A stretch of 64,000 nt of DNA from Paraburkholderia fungorum (GCF_003610895.1 NZ_MCAS01000035.1:1-64000), one strand, 5' to 3'. Shown: positions 49,855 to 58,837, counted from the stretch's first letter. The notes: generated by a model from the letters alone, not told the origin. Numbers and translations are program-made.

Positions 49855-50454
49855 GTGGAATACACCTTTCTGTCCGCGACAGTCCTGCTGATTCTGATCA
49901 CCGATCCGCTCGGCAACATTCCGCTCTTCATCAGTTGTCTGCGCGGGGTGGCGCCGAAGCGGCGCACGATCGTCATCCTCCGTGAGGTGGCGATCGCCTT
50001 CGCGATCCTGCTGGTGTTCATGGTGGTCGGCGACCGTTTCTTGCGCATGATGAGTCTGACCGACCAGTCGCTGCGTATCGGCGGTGGAATCGTGCTGTTC
50101 CTGATCGCGCTCAGAATGGTGTTTCCGCATCCGGACGGTCCGTTCGGCGGCGACACGCGGGGCGGCGAGCCGCTCATCGTGCCGCTCGCCATTCCCGCGC
50201 TGGCGGGTCCGTCGGCGCTTGCGACGGTGATGCTGCTGACATCGCAGGCGCCGGGCAAGATGTTCGAGTGGATCGGTGCGCTGACTGTCACGATGATCGT
50301 CTGCGCGATCGTGCTGATGCTGGCGGAGCGGATTCAGGCCTGGCTCGGCGAGCGCGCGATGATGGCCTTTGAGCGCTTGATGGGGTTGGTGCTCGTGGCG
50401 ATCTCAGTGGAGATGATGCTCGGCGGTATCCGTTCTTTTGTGCATCAGCTTTGA
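49855..50454 (+). CDS. MarC family integral membrane protein
   Basis: A 199-aa inner-membrane protein with about six hydrophobic segments and the MarC motifs LILITDPLGNIPLFI and IPLAIPALAGPSA-like (PLAIPALAGPSALATVM). The biochemical role of the family is unknown; an old link to multiple antibiotic resistance was not upheld. The GTG start at 49855 lies 11 bases after proS, suggesting one transcript. Confidence 0.88.
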   Translation: MEYTFLSATVLLILITDPLGNIPLFISCLRGVAPKRRTIVILREVAIAFAILLVFMVVGDRFLRMMSLTDQSLRIGGGIVLFLIALRMVFPHPDGPFGGDTRGGEPLIVPLAIPALAGPSALATVMLLTSQAPGKMFEWIGALTVTMIVCAIVLMLAERIQAWLGERAMMAFERLMGLVLVAISVEMMLGGIRSFVHQL

Positions 50455-50514
50455 GTCGGCGCAGAGAGTGCGAGGCGGGTAGAGCCACCCTTTGCATCGT
50501 CTTCGGCAAATAAG

Positions 50515-50540
50515 AAAGCGGCCTGTTGGCCGCTTTTTTT
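50515..50540 (+). terminator. proS-marC terminator
   Basis: Stem AAAGCGGCC / GGCCGCTTT, loop TGTT, then a T-run. Confidence 0.88.
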
Positions 50541-50595
50541 ATCGAGCCGCGTCGTCAAAAAACGCCGCCGCTATTATGTCGCTCAAGCACGCCGC

Positions 50596-51147
50596 TCAAG
50601 CGCCCTCAGTCAACGCCCGGATAGTCGGCAGATTGCGCCAGTAACCCTTGGCGTCCATCCCGCAACCGAACACGTAGCGGTCCGGTACTTCGAATCCACA
50701 GTAGTCCGGGCGCAGCGGCTTCGCCTTCGGAATGATCTTCTCGCACAGCACCGCGCTCAGGAAGCGCTTCGCGCCCATCGCGAGGATGCGGTCGCGGATC
50801 GCGGCCATGGTTTCGCCTTCGTCGAGGATGTCGTCGAGCACCAGCACGACGCGATCCTTCACCGACTCGGCCGGCGCCACGCGCCACTGCATCTCATTGC
50901 CACCCTTGGTGGTATTGCGATAGCGGGTCAGGTGGATGTAGTCGAACTCGAGCGGGAAATCGAGGTGCGGCAGCAGCATGCCGGTGAACACCGCCGCGCC
51001 GCCCATTACCGACAGCACGAGCGGGAAGTCCTCGCTCATCTCGTTGCGGATGGCCGTGGCCATGCCGCTGATCGACGCGTTGACGTCGTCGGCCGAAACG
51101 ATTTCTTCGGAGTGGCTAAAAATGTGGAGAGCTTCTTCGCGGTTCAT
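50596..51147 (-). CDS. hpt: hypoxanthine-guanine phosphoribosyltransferase
   Basis: A 183-aa purine salvage enzyme that joins hypoxanthine or guanine to PRPP. The PRPP-binding motif is VVLVLDDILDEGETM. LVLSVMGGAAVFTG and DYCGFEVPDRYVFGCGMD follow the family pattern. The start MNREEALHIFSHSEE at 51147 is preferred; the longer frame adds 46 unrelated residues. Confidence 0.9.
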   Translation of the reverse strand: MNREEALHIFSHSEEIVSADDVNASISGMATAIRNEMSEDFPLVLSVMGGAAVFTGMLLPHLDFPLEFDYIHLTRYRNTTKGGNEMQWRVAPAESVKDRVVLVLDDILDEGETMAAIRDRILAMGAKRFLSAVLCEKIIPKAKPLRPDYCGFEVPDRYVFGCGMDAKGYWRNLPTIRALTEGA

Positions 51148-51316
51148 GACGTCAGACGGGCGGTAACTGTATACATAGTGTGAGTGGGAATACCCCGAAG
51201 GAAATCCCCTGGGGGACGGCGGCATGCGGTACAGAATAAACCCGCATAAATCCGGAGTCAGCCGCGCGTGCCACGGTTCCTGCACGAAAGCACGCGCGCC
51301 GCCGTCTTGCTAAAGC

Positions 51317-52684
51317 TTAGCGCATGCCGGGCATCATGCCCTTCATGCCGCGCATCATCTTTTGCAGATTACCGCCCTTCAGCTTTTTCATCATCGTGCG
51401 CATCTGGTCGTACTGATTCAGCATGCGGTTGACTTCCTGCACCTGCACGCCAGCACCAGCGGCGATACGGCGCTTGCGGGTGGCCTTGATCAGGTCGGGC
51501 TTTGCGCGCTCCAGCGGCGTCATGGAATTGATGATGCCTTCCATGCGGCGCATCTGCTTTTCGGCCTGGCCCATGTCGGCGCCGGCGGCGGCTTGCTGGA
51601 ACTGGGCCGGCAGTTTGTCCATCAGCGAGGACAGCCCGCCCATGCCCTTCATCTGGGTCAGCTGCGCGCGGAAATCGTTGAGGTCGAAGTCGCCGCCTTT
51701 CTTGACCTTGTCGGCGAGCTTCTGCGCAGCCTGTACGTCCACGCCTTTCTGTGCTTCCTCGACGAGGGCGAGAATGTCGCCCATGCCGAGAATCCGGTTC
51801 GCCATGCGATCCGGGTAGAAGACTTCGAGGCCGTCGAGCTTTTCGGCGACACCGACGAACTTGATCGGCTTGCCCGTCACGTGACGCACGGAGAGCGCCG
51901 CGCCACCGCGCGAGTCGCCGTCGAGCTTCGTGAGGACCACGCCGGTGAGCGGCAATGCGTCGCTAAAGGCCTTCGCGGTGTTGACGGCATCCTGACCGAG
52001 CATCGCGTCGACCACGAACAGCGTTTCCGCCGGCTTCAACGTGCTGTGCAGCGCGGTGATTTCCGCCATCATCGCTTCGTCGATACCCAGACGGCCGGCC
52101 GTGTCGACCAGCAGCACGTCGTGGTAGTGGCGCTTGGCCCAATCCACCGCGGCGATCGCGATGTCGACCGGTTTCTGATCCGGTTCCGACGGGAAGAAGT
52201 CCGCGCCGACCTGCTCGGTCACCATCTTCAACTGCGCGATGGCAGCCGGACGGTAAACGTCGCATGAAACGGTCAGGACCTTCTTCTTGTATTTTTCGCG
52301 CAGGAGCTTGGCGAGCTTGCCGACCGTGGTCGTCTTACCGGCGCCTTGCAGACCCGCCATCAGGATGACGGCCGGCGGCGTGACGGCGAGGTTCAGTTCG
52401 ACCGCCTTGCCTTCGTAGTCGCCGCCGATCACCGCGGTCAGCTCGCGCTGCACCACGCCGACGAGTGCCTGACCCGGCGACAGGCTGCTGATGACTTCCT
52501 CGCCGAGCGCCTTTTCCTTCACCTTGGCGATGAATTCGCGCACGACGGGCAGCGCCACGTCCGCCTCGAGAAGTGCCAGGCGCACTTCGCGCAGCATTTC
52601 CTGGGTGTTCGCCTCGGTGAGCCGGGCTTCGCCGCGCAGCGTCTTGACGACGCGCGCCATCCGTTGAGTCAGATTGTCGAGCAT
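51317..52684 (-). CDS. ffh: signal recognition particle protein Ffh
   Basis: A 455-aa SRP54 GTPase that targets inner-membrane proteins with 4.5S RNA. The N domain is followed by the G domain (GLQGAGKTTTVGKLA, VDTAGRLGID, TKLDGDSRGG) and a methionine-rich M domain ending MKGMMPGMR. It is divergent from a YpjD-type gene, a neighbour pairing known from other proteobacteria. Confidence 0.97.
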   Translation of the reverse strand: MLDNLTQRMARVVKTLRGEARLTEANTQEMLREVRLALLEADVALPVVREFIAKVKEKALGEEVISSLSPGQALVGVVQRELTAVIGGDYEGKAVELNLAVTPPAVILMAGLQGAGKTTTVGKLAKLLREKYKKKVLTVSCDVYRPAAIAQLKMVTEQVGADFFPSEPDQKPVDIAIAAVDWAKRHYHDVLLVDTAGRLGIDEAMMAEITALHSTLKPAETLFVVDAMLGQDAVNTAKAFSDALPLTGVVLTKLDGDSRGGAALSVRHVTGKPIKFVGVAEKLDGLEVFYPDRMANRILGMGDILALVEEAQKGVDVQAAQKLADKVKKGGDFDLNDFRAQLTQMKGMGGLSSLMDKLPAQFQQAAAGADMGQAEKQMRRMEGIINSMTPLERAKPDLIKATRKRRIAAGAGVQVQEVNRMLNQYDQMRTMMKKLKGGNLQKMMRGMKGMMPGMR

Positions 52685-52765
52685 GGGGAGCGATGAACAG
52701 TGCGGCCGGAGCAGGGCGCGATGCGGGAGACGTCGCGGAGCAGGGGCCTAGTGTAAACTTCGAAT

Positions 52766-53698
52766 ATGGATATTGTACTGTATGCCCTCACTGCGCTCCT
52801 CTACGGCGGTCTCGCCGTGGCCGGCTGGCGCTCGCACCGGCACGCCGCCTTGCGCCCCATGCTCGAGAGCGTGCCGGCGGTGCCCGTCACCGCGGGCAGG
52901 TCGGTCCCATTGTCTTCCTCGGCCGCCTCGGGCATGAGCAGCTCGGGCCGCGCGCTGCTATTTGTTGCCCTGCTAGCCCACGGCGTGCTGCTGCACACCA
53001 CCATCTTTCCTCAGAACGCGATGGTTTTCGGTTTCGCGTTCGCGCTGTCGGCGATGTTCTGGCTCGGCGCCGGCATCTACTGGATCGAGAGTTTTTTCTT
53101 CCCGCTCGACGGCCTGCGCCTGCTGGTGTTGCCGCTCGCCTGTGTGGCTTCCTTATTGCCGCTGGCGTTCAATGGCGTGCGTGTGCTGCCGTATTCGGCC
53201 GCGCCCATGTTCAAGCTGCACTTCCTGATCGCCAATATCGCGTACGGTTTGTTCGCGATAGCGGCGTTGCACGCGATTCTGATGCTGCTGGTCGAGCGCC
53301 GTCTGCACGCAATGCGCGGCGGCATGTCGCAACGCAATGCGGCTGCGGGCAACGGCTGGCTGTCGAGCTGGCTCGACACGCTGCCGCCGCTGCTGACGCT
53401 GGAAAAGTTGCTGTTCCGCCTGATCGGCGCCGGTTTCGTCCTGCTCACGCTGACGCTGCTCTCGGGCATCATATTTAGCGAGCAACTGGTCGACCGCGCA
53501 TTGCGGCTCGACCACAAAACCGTGTTCGCGATTCTTTCCTGGGTGATGTTCGGCGCGCTGCTGACCGCGCGCAAGGTGTCCGGCTGGCGCGGCCGTGCGG
53601 CATTGCGCTGGGTGCTGGCGTCGTTCGTCGCGCTGCTGCTGGCGTACGTCGGCAGCCGTTTCGTATTCGAGGTGCTGCTGCACCGTGCTGTAGTGTGA
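52766..53698 (+). CDS. CcsA/YpjD-type cytochrome c assembly family membrane protein
   Basis: A 310-aa polytopic inner-membrane protein with about eight hydrophobic segments. It belongs to the CcsA/CcmC-like superfamily as in YpjD/HemX (KLHFLIANIAYGLFAIAALH; LDHKTVFAILSWVMFGALL). A low-complexity stretch near residues 30-55 is unusual. Position beside ffh matches ypjD. Its role in heme handling is uncertain. Confidence 0.85.
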   Translation: MDIVLYALTALLYGGLAVAGWRSHRHAALRPMLESVPAVPVTAGRSVPLSSSAASGMSSSGRALLFVALLAHGVLLHTTIFPQNAMVFGFAFALSAMFWLGAGIYWIESFFFPLDGLRLLVLPLACVASLLPLAFNGVRVLPYSAAPMFKLHFLIANIAYGLFAIAALHAILMLLVERRLHAMRGGMSQRNAAAGNGWLSSWLDTLPPLLTLEKLLFRLIGAGFVLLTLTLLSGIIFSEQLVDRALRLDHKTVFAILSWVMFGALLTARKVSGWRGRAALRWVLASFVALLLAYVGSRFVFEVLLHRAVV

Positions 53699-53708
53699 GT
53701 GTCCTGCC

Positions 53709-54053
53709 ATGCGACAAATTTTTCTGCTGATCCTGTTGTTTATCGTTGGCCAGTGGCTGGTGAAGGCGCTGCGTCGTCATGACGCGCAAGCGTCTCAGCG
53801 CACGGGCGGTGCCGGTGCGAATAGCGCTGCGGGGGCCAACGGCCAGAGTGGCCGGAGCGGCCCGAACGGCGGCGCGCGTGGGCCAGCCTCCGCGCAAGCG
53901 CAGCCGCAGCTTGCCGAGCCGATGATCCGCTGCGCCGAATGCGGCGTGCACGCGCCGAAGAGCGACTCGGTCGTCGTTGCCGGGCAGGCGTTCTGCAGCG
54001 CCGCGCACGCGCAACGTCATGGCGCGCATCCCACGGGCCGCGACGCGCGATGA
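53709..54053 (+). CDS. PP0621-family membrane-anchored small zinc-ribbon-like protein
   Basis: A 114-aa protein with an N-terminal membrane segment (QIFLLILLFIVGQWLV), a Gly/Ala/Asn-rich linker and a C-terminal metal-site pattern CAEC ... FCSAAHAQRH that could bind zinc. It resembles the PP0621 family, of unknown function. The stop overlaps ampD by ATGA. Confidence 0.75.
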   Translation: MRQIFLLILLFIVGQWLVKALRRHDAQASQRTGGAGANSAAGANGQSGRSGPNGGARGPASAQAQPQLAEPMIRCAECGVHAPKSDSVVVAGQAFCSAAHAQRHGAHPTGRDAR

Positions 54054-54646
54054 ACCTCGCGTTCACCGTCGAGGCCGACGGTTGGGTCGACGCCGCGCGC
54101 AAACTGCCATCGCCGAATTTCGAAGCGCGGCCCGCAGGGGCCGTGCCCACATTGATCGTCGTGCACAACATCAGCCTGCCGCCTGACGAGTTCGGCGGCA
54201 CGGCGATTGCCGAGCTGTTCCAGAACACGCTCGACTGCGATGCCCACCCGTACTACGACACGCATCTGCGCGGCGTGCGGGTGTCGGCGCACTTCGTGAT
54301 CCATCGCGACGGCTCGCTCGAACAGTTTGTGTCCTGCAACGAGCGCGCATGGCACGCAGGCCCATCGAATTTTTTCGGCCGCGAGCGCTGCAATGATTTC
54401 TCGATCGGCATCGAGCTGGAAGGCAGCGACACGACTGCTTTCGAAGCGGCGCAATACCGCACGCTCGGCGCGCTTGTGACGGCGCTCAAGGCTCGCTATC
54501 CGGTCGAGGGACTGGCCGGTCACTCGGACATTGCCCCCGGCCGCAAAACCGATCCAGGACCCCATTTCGAGTGGCAGCGGCTGCAACGCGACACCGCGCT
54601 GGCCGATCAGTACTTCCCCTATCTCAAGTTTCCCCAAACGCCGTAA
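54050..54646 (+). CDS. ampD: 1,6-anhydro-N-acetylmuramyl-L-alanine amidase AmpD
   Basis: A 198-aa cytoplasmic zinc amidase that recycles cell-wall muropeptides and, in many species, controls AmpC induction. Zinc ligands include His39 (LIVVHNISLPP) and the later AGHSDIAPGRKTDPGPHF. GIELEGSDT contains the conserved Glu. The start at 54050 is set by the ATGA overlap. Confidence 0.94.
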   Translation: MNLAFTVEADGWVDAARKLPSPNFEARPAGAVPTLIVVHNISLPPDEFGGTAIAELFQNTLDCDAHPYYDTHLRGVRVSAHFVIHRDGSLEQFVSCNERAWHAGPSNFFGRERCNDFSIGIELEGSDTTAFEAAQYRTLGALVTALKARYPVEGLAGHSDIAPGRKTDPGPHFEWQRLQRDTALADQYFPYLKFPQTP

Positions 54647-54764
54647 CGGCCCTTCGCGCGACTTTGCGCGAAGCAAGGAGAGCAAGGCGCAGCCTCGCTC
54701 TCCGGGGAGGCGGCTTCCCGCCGCGCTATGCAAAAGTCAAGACTTCGAAAGCAAATAAAACGAT
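54647..54764. other. ampD-nrdA intergenic region, upstream part, with two hairpins
   Basis: Two inverted repeats follow ampD: CTTCGCGC / GCGCGAAG at 54652-54673 and GGAGAGC / GCTCTCC at about 54678-54703. Neither has a T-run. The first shares its core with the palindrome in the ftsW-murG insertion. Confidence 0.6.
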
Positions 54765-54792
54765 TTGACCTGTCTTGAAACTACACTATACT
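54765..54792 (+). promoter_or_regulatory. nrdA promoter, sigma70-like
   Basis: TTGACC (54765-54770), 16-bp spacer, TATACT (54787-54792). The -10 lies inside the first NrdR box, as expected for a repressed nrd promoter. This gives a leader of roughly 370 nt before nrdA. Confidence 0.65.
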
Positions 54793-54829
54793 TGGTGCCA
54801 GAAATTCAGTTTTGCACTATATCTTGTGT
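54783..54829 (+). promoter_or_regulatory. paired NrdR boxes upstream of nrdA
   Basis: Box 1 ACACTATACTTGGTGC (54783-54798) and box 2 GCACTATATCTTGTGT (54814-54829), with starts 31 bp apart (three helical turns). The known NrdR arrangement is two 16-bp boxes about 31-32 bp apart repressing ribonucleotide reductase genes when dATP is high. Confidence 0.85.
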
Positions 54830-54833
54830 CCGG

Positions 54834-54867
54834 TGTGTATAACTCTGTGCATAACTGAGTGCATAAG
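54834..54867 (-). promoter_or_regulatory. cluster of DnaA-box matches upstream of nrdA
   Basis: Read on the minus strand: TTATACACA (54834-54842) and TTATGCACA (54846-54854) both match TTATNCACA. TTATGCACT (54859-54867) has one mismatch. Spacing is 12 and 13 bp. DnaA is known to regulate nrdAB in E. coli; here the role is inferred. Confidence 0.55.
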
Positions 54868-55175
54868 TTATGCGGCGCCCCGCTCCCGAGCACGGCGCCG
54901 CAAGCATTCCAGGCAGTGACAAAACAATTCCTGCGGCGCGGCTGATAGAGAGTCGGCAGCGTCCAGAAAAATTCAGGAAAAGGGCACAGCAAGTGATCGC
55001 GACACACAGCGTGAAGACCGTTATCAATTCGAATCAGGCTTCATCGCTGTCGCATCCCGCCACCCGGCTCAGCCGGCCTTTCTTCTGCACCCCATCGTTT
55101 GCGCACGCGGCGGCGCAGCGTTCGTTTTAATCCGCGGCTTCCTCCGCAACATTTCCAAGACCAGGAGCTTTGCAC
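54868..55175 (+). other. nrdA 5' leader
   Basis: About 300 nt of untranslated leader before nrdA. It holds the right arm of an 8-bp inverted repeat (GCATAACT 54849-54856 / AGTTATGC 54866-54873). An 86-codon open frame at 54870-55130 shows no recognisable domain, and I do not call it a gene. Confidence 0.45.
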
Positions 55176-58100
55176 ATGCAAACCACCGACAACGTGACGA
55201 CCCGGTACGAGGGTTCATCGACTGGCCAGAACTTTGGCCAGGCACAAGGCGCGCAAGCGCTCGCGCCGCAAGCGACCTACGCCGACTACAAGGTGATCCG
55301 CCGCAACGGCAGCGTGGTGTCGTTCGAACCGTCGAAAATCGCCATCGCCGTGACGAAGGCATTCCTGGCCGTCAACGGTGGTCAAGGCGCAGCCTCCGCG
55401 CGTGTGCGCGAGCTGGTCGAGCAACTCACGCAGAACGTGGTGCGCGCGCTCGTGCGCAGCCGCCCGAACGGCGGCACCTTCCATATTGAAGACATTCAGG
55501 ATCAGGTCGAACTCGCGCTGATGCGCGGCGGCGAACACAACGTCGCGCGTGCCTACGTGCTGTATCGCGAGAAGCGCACCCAGGCGCGCGGCCATGACGA
55601 CCAGATCGTCGCCAGCACTCCGGGTCTGAATGTCACGGACAACGGCGTGACGCGTCCGCTCGACATGGCTGCGCTGCGCGGCATCATCGAACTGGCTTGC
55701 TCGAACCTGGGCGACGTCGTGAATGCCGATCCGATCATCGCGGAAACGGTGAAGAATCTGTACGACGGCGTGCCGATGGCCCAAGTCTACGACTCGGCGA
55801 TTCTGGCTGCCCGCACGATGATCGAAAAGGACCCGGCATACAGCCAGGTCACCGCACGCATCCTGCTGCACACGATCCGCCGCGAGATCCTCGAAGAGGA
55901 AGTCACGCAAACGGAAATGGCCGACCGCTATGCCGAGTACTTCCCGCAGTTCATCAAGCGCGGCATCGGCGCCGGCCTGCTCGACGACAAGCTCCAGCAG
56001 TTCGACCTGAAGCGCCTCGGCGCCGCGCTCGACAACAGCCGCGACCTGCAGTTCGGCTACCTCGGTCTGCAAACGCTGTATGACCGCTACTTCCTGCATC
56101 ACGACGGCGTGCGCATCGAAATGCCGCAGGCATTCTTTATGCGTGTCGCAATGGGCCTGTCGCTGAACGAGATCGACCGCGAAGCGCGCGCTATCGAGTT
56201 CTACAACATCCTGTCGAGCTTCGACTTCATGTCGTCCACGCCGACGCTGTTCAATTCGGGCACGCATCGCTCGCAACTGTCGTCGTGCTACCTGACGACG
56301 GTGGACGACGACCTCGACGGCATCTACGAAGCGCTGAAGGAAAACGCGCTGCTGTCGAAATTCGCCGGCGGTCTGGGCAACGACTGGACGCGCGTGCGCG
56401 CACTCGGTTCGCACATCAAGGGCACTAACGGCAAGTCGCAAGGCGTGGTGCCGTTCCTGAAAGTCGTCAACGACACGGCGGTGGCGGTCAACCAGGGCGG
56501 CAAGCGCAAGGGCGCGGTTTGCGCGTACCTGGAAACGTGGCACCTGGACATCGAAGAATTCCTCGAGCTGCGTAAGAACACCGGCGACGACCGTCGCCGC
56601 ACGCACGACATGAACACGGCGAACTGGATTCCCGACCTGTTCATGAAGCGCGTGATGGAAGGCGGTGACTGGACGCTGTTCTCGCCGTCCACCTGCCCGG
56701 ATCTGCATGACCTGTTCGGCGCAGAATTCGAAACGGCTTACACAGCTTACGAAGAGAAGGTTGCGCGCGGCGAGATCAAGCTGTTCAAGAAGCTTCCGGC
56801 AGCGCAACTGTGGCGCAAGATGCTGGGCATGCTGTTCGAAACCGGCCACCCGTGGATCACGTTCAAGGATCCGTGCAATGTGCGCTCGCCGCAACAGCAC
56901 GTCGGCGTCGTTCACTCGTCGAACCTGTGCACGGAAATCACGCTGAACACGAGCGACGCCGAAATCGCCGTCTGCAACCTGGGCTCCGTGAACCTCGTCG
57001 CTCACCTGAAGGAACAGGCCGACGGCACCCTGGCGCTCGACCACGACAAGCTGAAGCGCACGGTCAGCGTGGCAATGCGCATGCTCGACAACGTGATCGA
57101 CATCAATTACTACGCGGTTGCCAAGGCGCGTAACTCGAACCTGAAGCACCGTCCGGTCGGCATGGGCATCATGGGCTTCCAGGACTGCCTGCACCTGCTG
57201 CGCACGCCGTACGCGTCGCAAGAGGCGGTTGCGTTCGCCGATACGTCGATGGAAGCGGTTTGCTACTACGCTTACTACGCGTCGACCGAACTGGCGCAGG
57301 AACGCGGCCGTTACTCCAGCTACCGCGGCTCGCTGTGGGATCGCGGCATCCTCCCGCAAGACTCGGTGAAGCTGCTGGAGCAGGCGCGCGGCGGTTACGT
57401 CGAAGTCGATTCGAGCGAGTCGATGGACTGGACCGAACTGCGTTCGCGCATCGCCACCTACGGCATGCGCAACTCGAACTGCATCGCGATCGCGCCGACG
57501 GCGACGATCTCGAACATCATCGGCGTGTCGGCCTGTATCGAACCGACCTTCCAGAACCTGTATGTGAAGTCGAACCTGTCGGGCGAGTTCACGGTGGTCA
57601 ACGACTACCTGGTGCGTGACCTGAAGGAACGCGGTCTGTGGGACGAAGTGATGGTCGCCGACCTGAAGTACTTCGACGGCACGCTGTCGCGCATCGACCG
57701 CATCCCGGCCGACCTGCGCGCGATCTACGCGACCGCATTCGAACTCGATCCGGTGTGGCTGGTCGAGGCGGCTTCGCGCCGTCAGAAGTGGATCGACCAG
57801 GCACAGTCGCTGAACATTTACATGGGTGGCGCGTCGGGCAAGAAGCTCGACGAAATCTACAAGCTCGCATGGGTGCGTGGCCTGAAGACGACCTACTACC
57901 TCCGCACGATGGCGGCGACGCACGTCGAGAAGTCGACGGTGGCGCACGGCGCGCTGAACGCGGTGAGCTCGGGCGGCAGCGAAGGATCGGGCGGCGCGGG
58001 CGGTGTCGGCGGTGGCGCAGCAGGTGGTTTTGGCGCGAGCGGCGGTGCGGCTTCGGGCGGCATCCAGGTAGCGGCGGCGCCGGCAGCGGCAGTCGAAGCA

Positions 58101-58178
58101 GCGCCGGAAGCGGATGGTCCGGTGTGCATGATGCGTCCGGGCGATGCGGGTTTCGACGAGTGCGAGGCTTGCCAATAA
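55176..58178 (+). CDS. nrdA: class Ia ribonucleoside-diphosphate reductase, alpha subunit
   Basis: A 1000-aa catalytic subunit that makes dNDPs aerobically. An N-terminal ATP-cone (KVIRRNGSVVSFEPSKIA, residues ~30-120) provides allosteric activity control. Active-site elements are SQLSSCYLTT (first redox Cys), SSNLCTEITL (N-x-C-x-E radical site), AVCNLGSVNL (second Cys) and KTTYYLRTMA (tyrosine relay). A ~60-residue Gly/Ser/Ala linker leads to the C-terminal redox pair in DECEACQ. ATG 55176 has AGGAG 8 bases upstream; a TTG at 55170 is rejected. Confidence 0.97.
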   Translation: MQTTDNVTTRYEGSSTGQNFGQAQGAQALAPQATYADYKVIRRNGSVVSFEPSKIAIAVTKAFLAVNGGQGAASARVRELVEQLTQNVVRALVRSRPNGGTFHIEDIQDQVELALMRGGEHNVARAYVLYREKRTQARGHDDQIVASTPGLNVTDNGVTRPLDMAALRGIIELACSNLGDVVNADPIIAETVKNLYDGVPMAQVYDSAILAARTMIEKDPAYSQVTARILLHTIRREILEEEVTQTEMADRYAEYFPQFIKRGIGAGLLDDKLQQFDLKRLGAALDNSRDLQFGYLGLQTLYDRYFLHHDGVRIEMPQAFFMRVAMGLSLNEIDREARAIEFYNILSSFDFMSSTPTLFNSGTHRSQLSSCYLTTVDDDLDGIYEALKENALLSKFAGGLGNDWTRVRALGSHIKGTNGKSQGVVPFLKVVNDTAVAVNQGGKRKGAVCAYLETWHLDIEEFLELRKNTGDDRRRTHDMNTANWIPDLFMKRVMEGGDWTLFSPSTCPDLHDLFGAEFETAYTAYEEKVARGEIKLFKKLPAAQLWRKMLGMLFETGHPWITFKDPCNVRSPQQHVGVVHSSNLCTEITLNTSDAEIAVCNLGSVNLVAHLKEQADGTLALDHDKLKRTVSVAMRMLDNVIDINYYAVAKARNSNLKHRPVGMGIMGFQDCLHLLRTPYASQEAVAFADTSMEAVCYYAYYASTELAQERGRYSSYRGSLWDRGILPQDSVKLLEQARGGYVEVDSSESMDWTELRSRIATYGMRNSNCIAIAPTATISNIIGVSACIEPTFQNLYVKSNLSGEFTVVNDYLVRDLKERGLWDEVMVADLKYFDGTLSRIDRIPADLRAIYATAFELDPVWLVEAASRRQKWIDQAQSLNIYMGGASGKKLDEIYKLAWVRGLKTTYYLRTMAATHVEKSTVAHGALNAVSSGGSEGSGGAGGVGGGAAGGFGASGGAASGGIQVAAAPAAAVEAAPEADGPVCMMRPGDAGFDECEACQ

Positions 58179-58837
58179 ACGTCTCGCAACTGCGAGGCGA
58201 GCACGAAGCAAGTGGCGCGATCGCTGCGTGGTTGAGTGGGTCGTAGGTAAAGACCCGCATGCAGCGATCGGCAAGCAGGACGAAGCCGTGAAGAAGTGAA
58301 GTAGATGAGCGGCGCGGCGAAACAGAATCGACGTTGTGCCGCTCGTCGAACAGCATCGAAGCAGGGCAAGCGGCTGAAGCCGCGAAGCGGTAAGCAGGTA
58401 GTCGATGAAGCAGTCAGCAGTCGGCAGCACAGACGAAGCGCTCGATATGAAGCGCTCAGCAAACGCTCCGGTCGAAGGTCGAACGACACGGCCGGCCAGA
58501 TGCATCGCCCGACATTGCATTGAACTTCACCTCGCCAGCACTGACGAACAGGCAATCGCGAGGCAGCAGGAAGCAATCGCAAAACCCTGCAGACGCACTC
58601 CGCAATACAGATAGATAGAGCAGCGAAACGTCGCTTCGACACGTTGCTCTTCGAGCTCGCGAAGCACCTCGACGACACGCGTTCAACACGCTTCACATGA
58701 GGCGACACACACAGTCTGTTGAACAAAGTGTTGTATGAACGTAGCAACGCGAATCGAAAACAGGATTTTTCATCAGCGAACTCTTTTATCGCTCGTGAAA
58801 AGATGGTACAAACCGTTCTAAATTGATGGTGACATTT
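58179..58837 (+). other. long nrdA-nrdB spacer with a structured segment
   Basis: 659 bp without a supportable gene. At 58218-58270 there is a 10-bp perfect inverted repeat (CGATCGCTGC / GCAGCGATCG) enclosing an inner GGGTC / GACCC pair, soon after the nrdA stop. The rest is purine-rich on + and contains several GAAGC repeats but no clear terminator or promoter hexamers. An AT-rich zone from 58735 precedes nrdB. Confidence 0.55.

Noticed and set aside
54870..55130. 86-codon open frame in the nrdA leader
   Set aside because: No recognisable domain, no clear ribosome site, and it lies in a promoter leader with inverted repeats.
55215..58520. Very long antisense open frame (about 1100 codons) opposite nrdA
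   Set aside because: It mirrors nrdA's codon phase in GC-rich DNA. Its translation is His/Arg/Val-rich without any recognisable domain, and nrdA on the other strand is certain.
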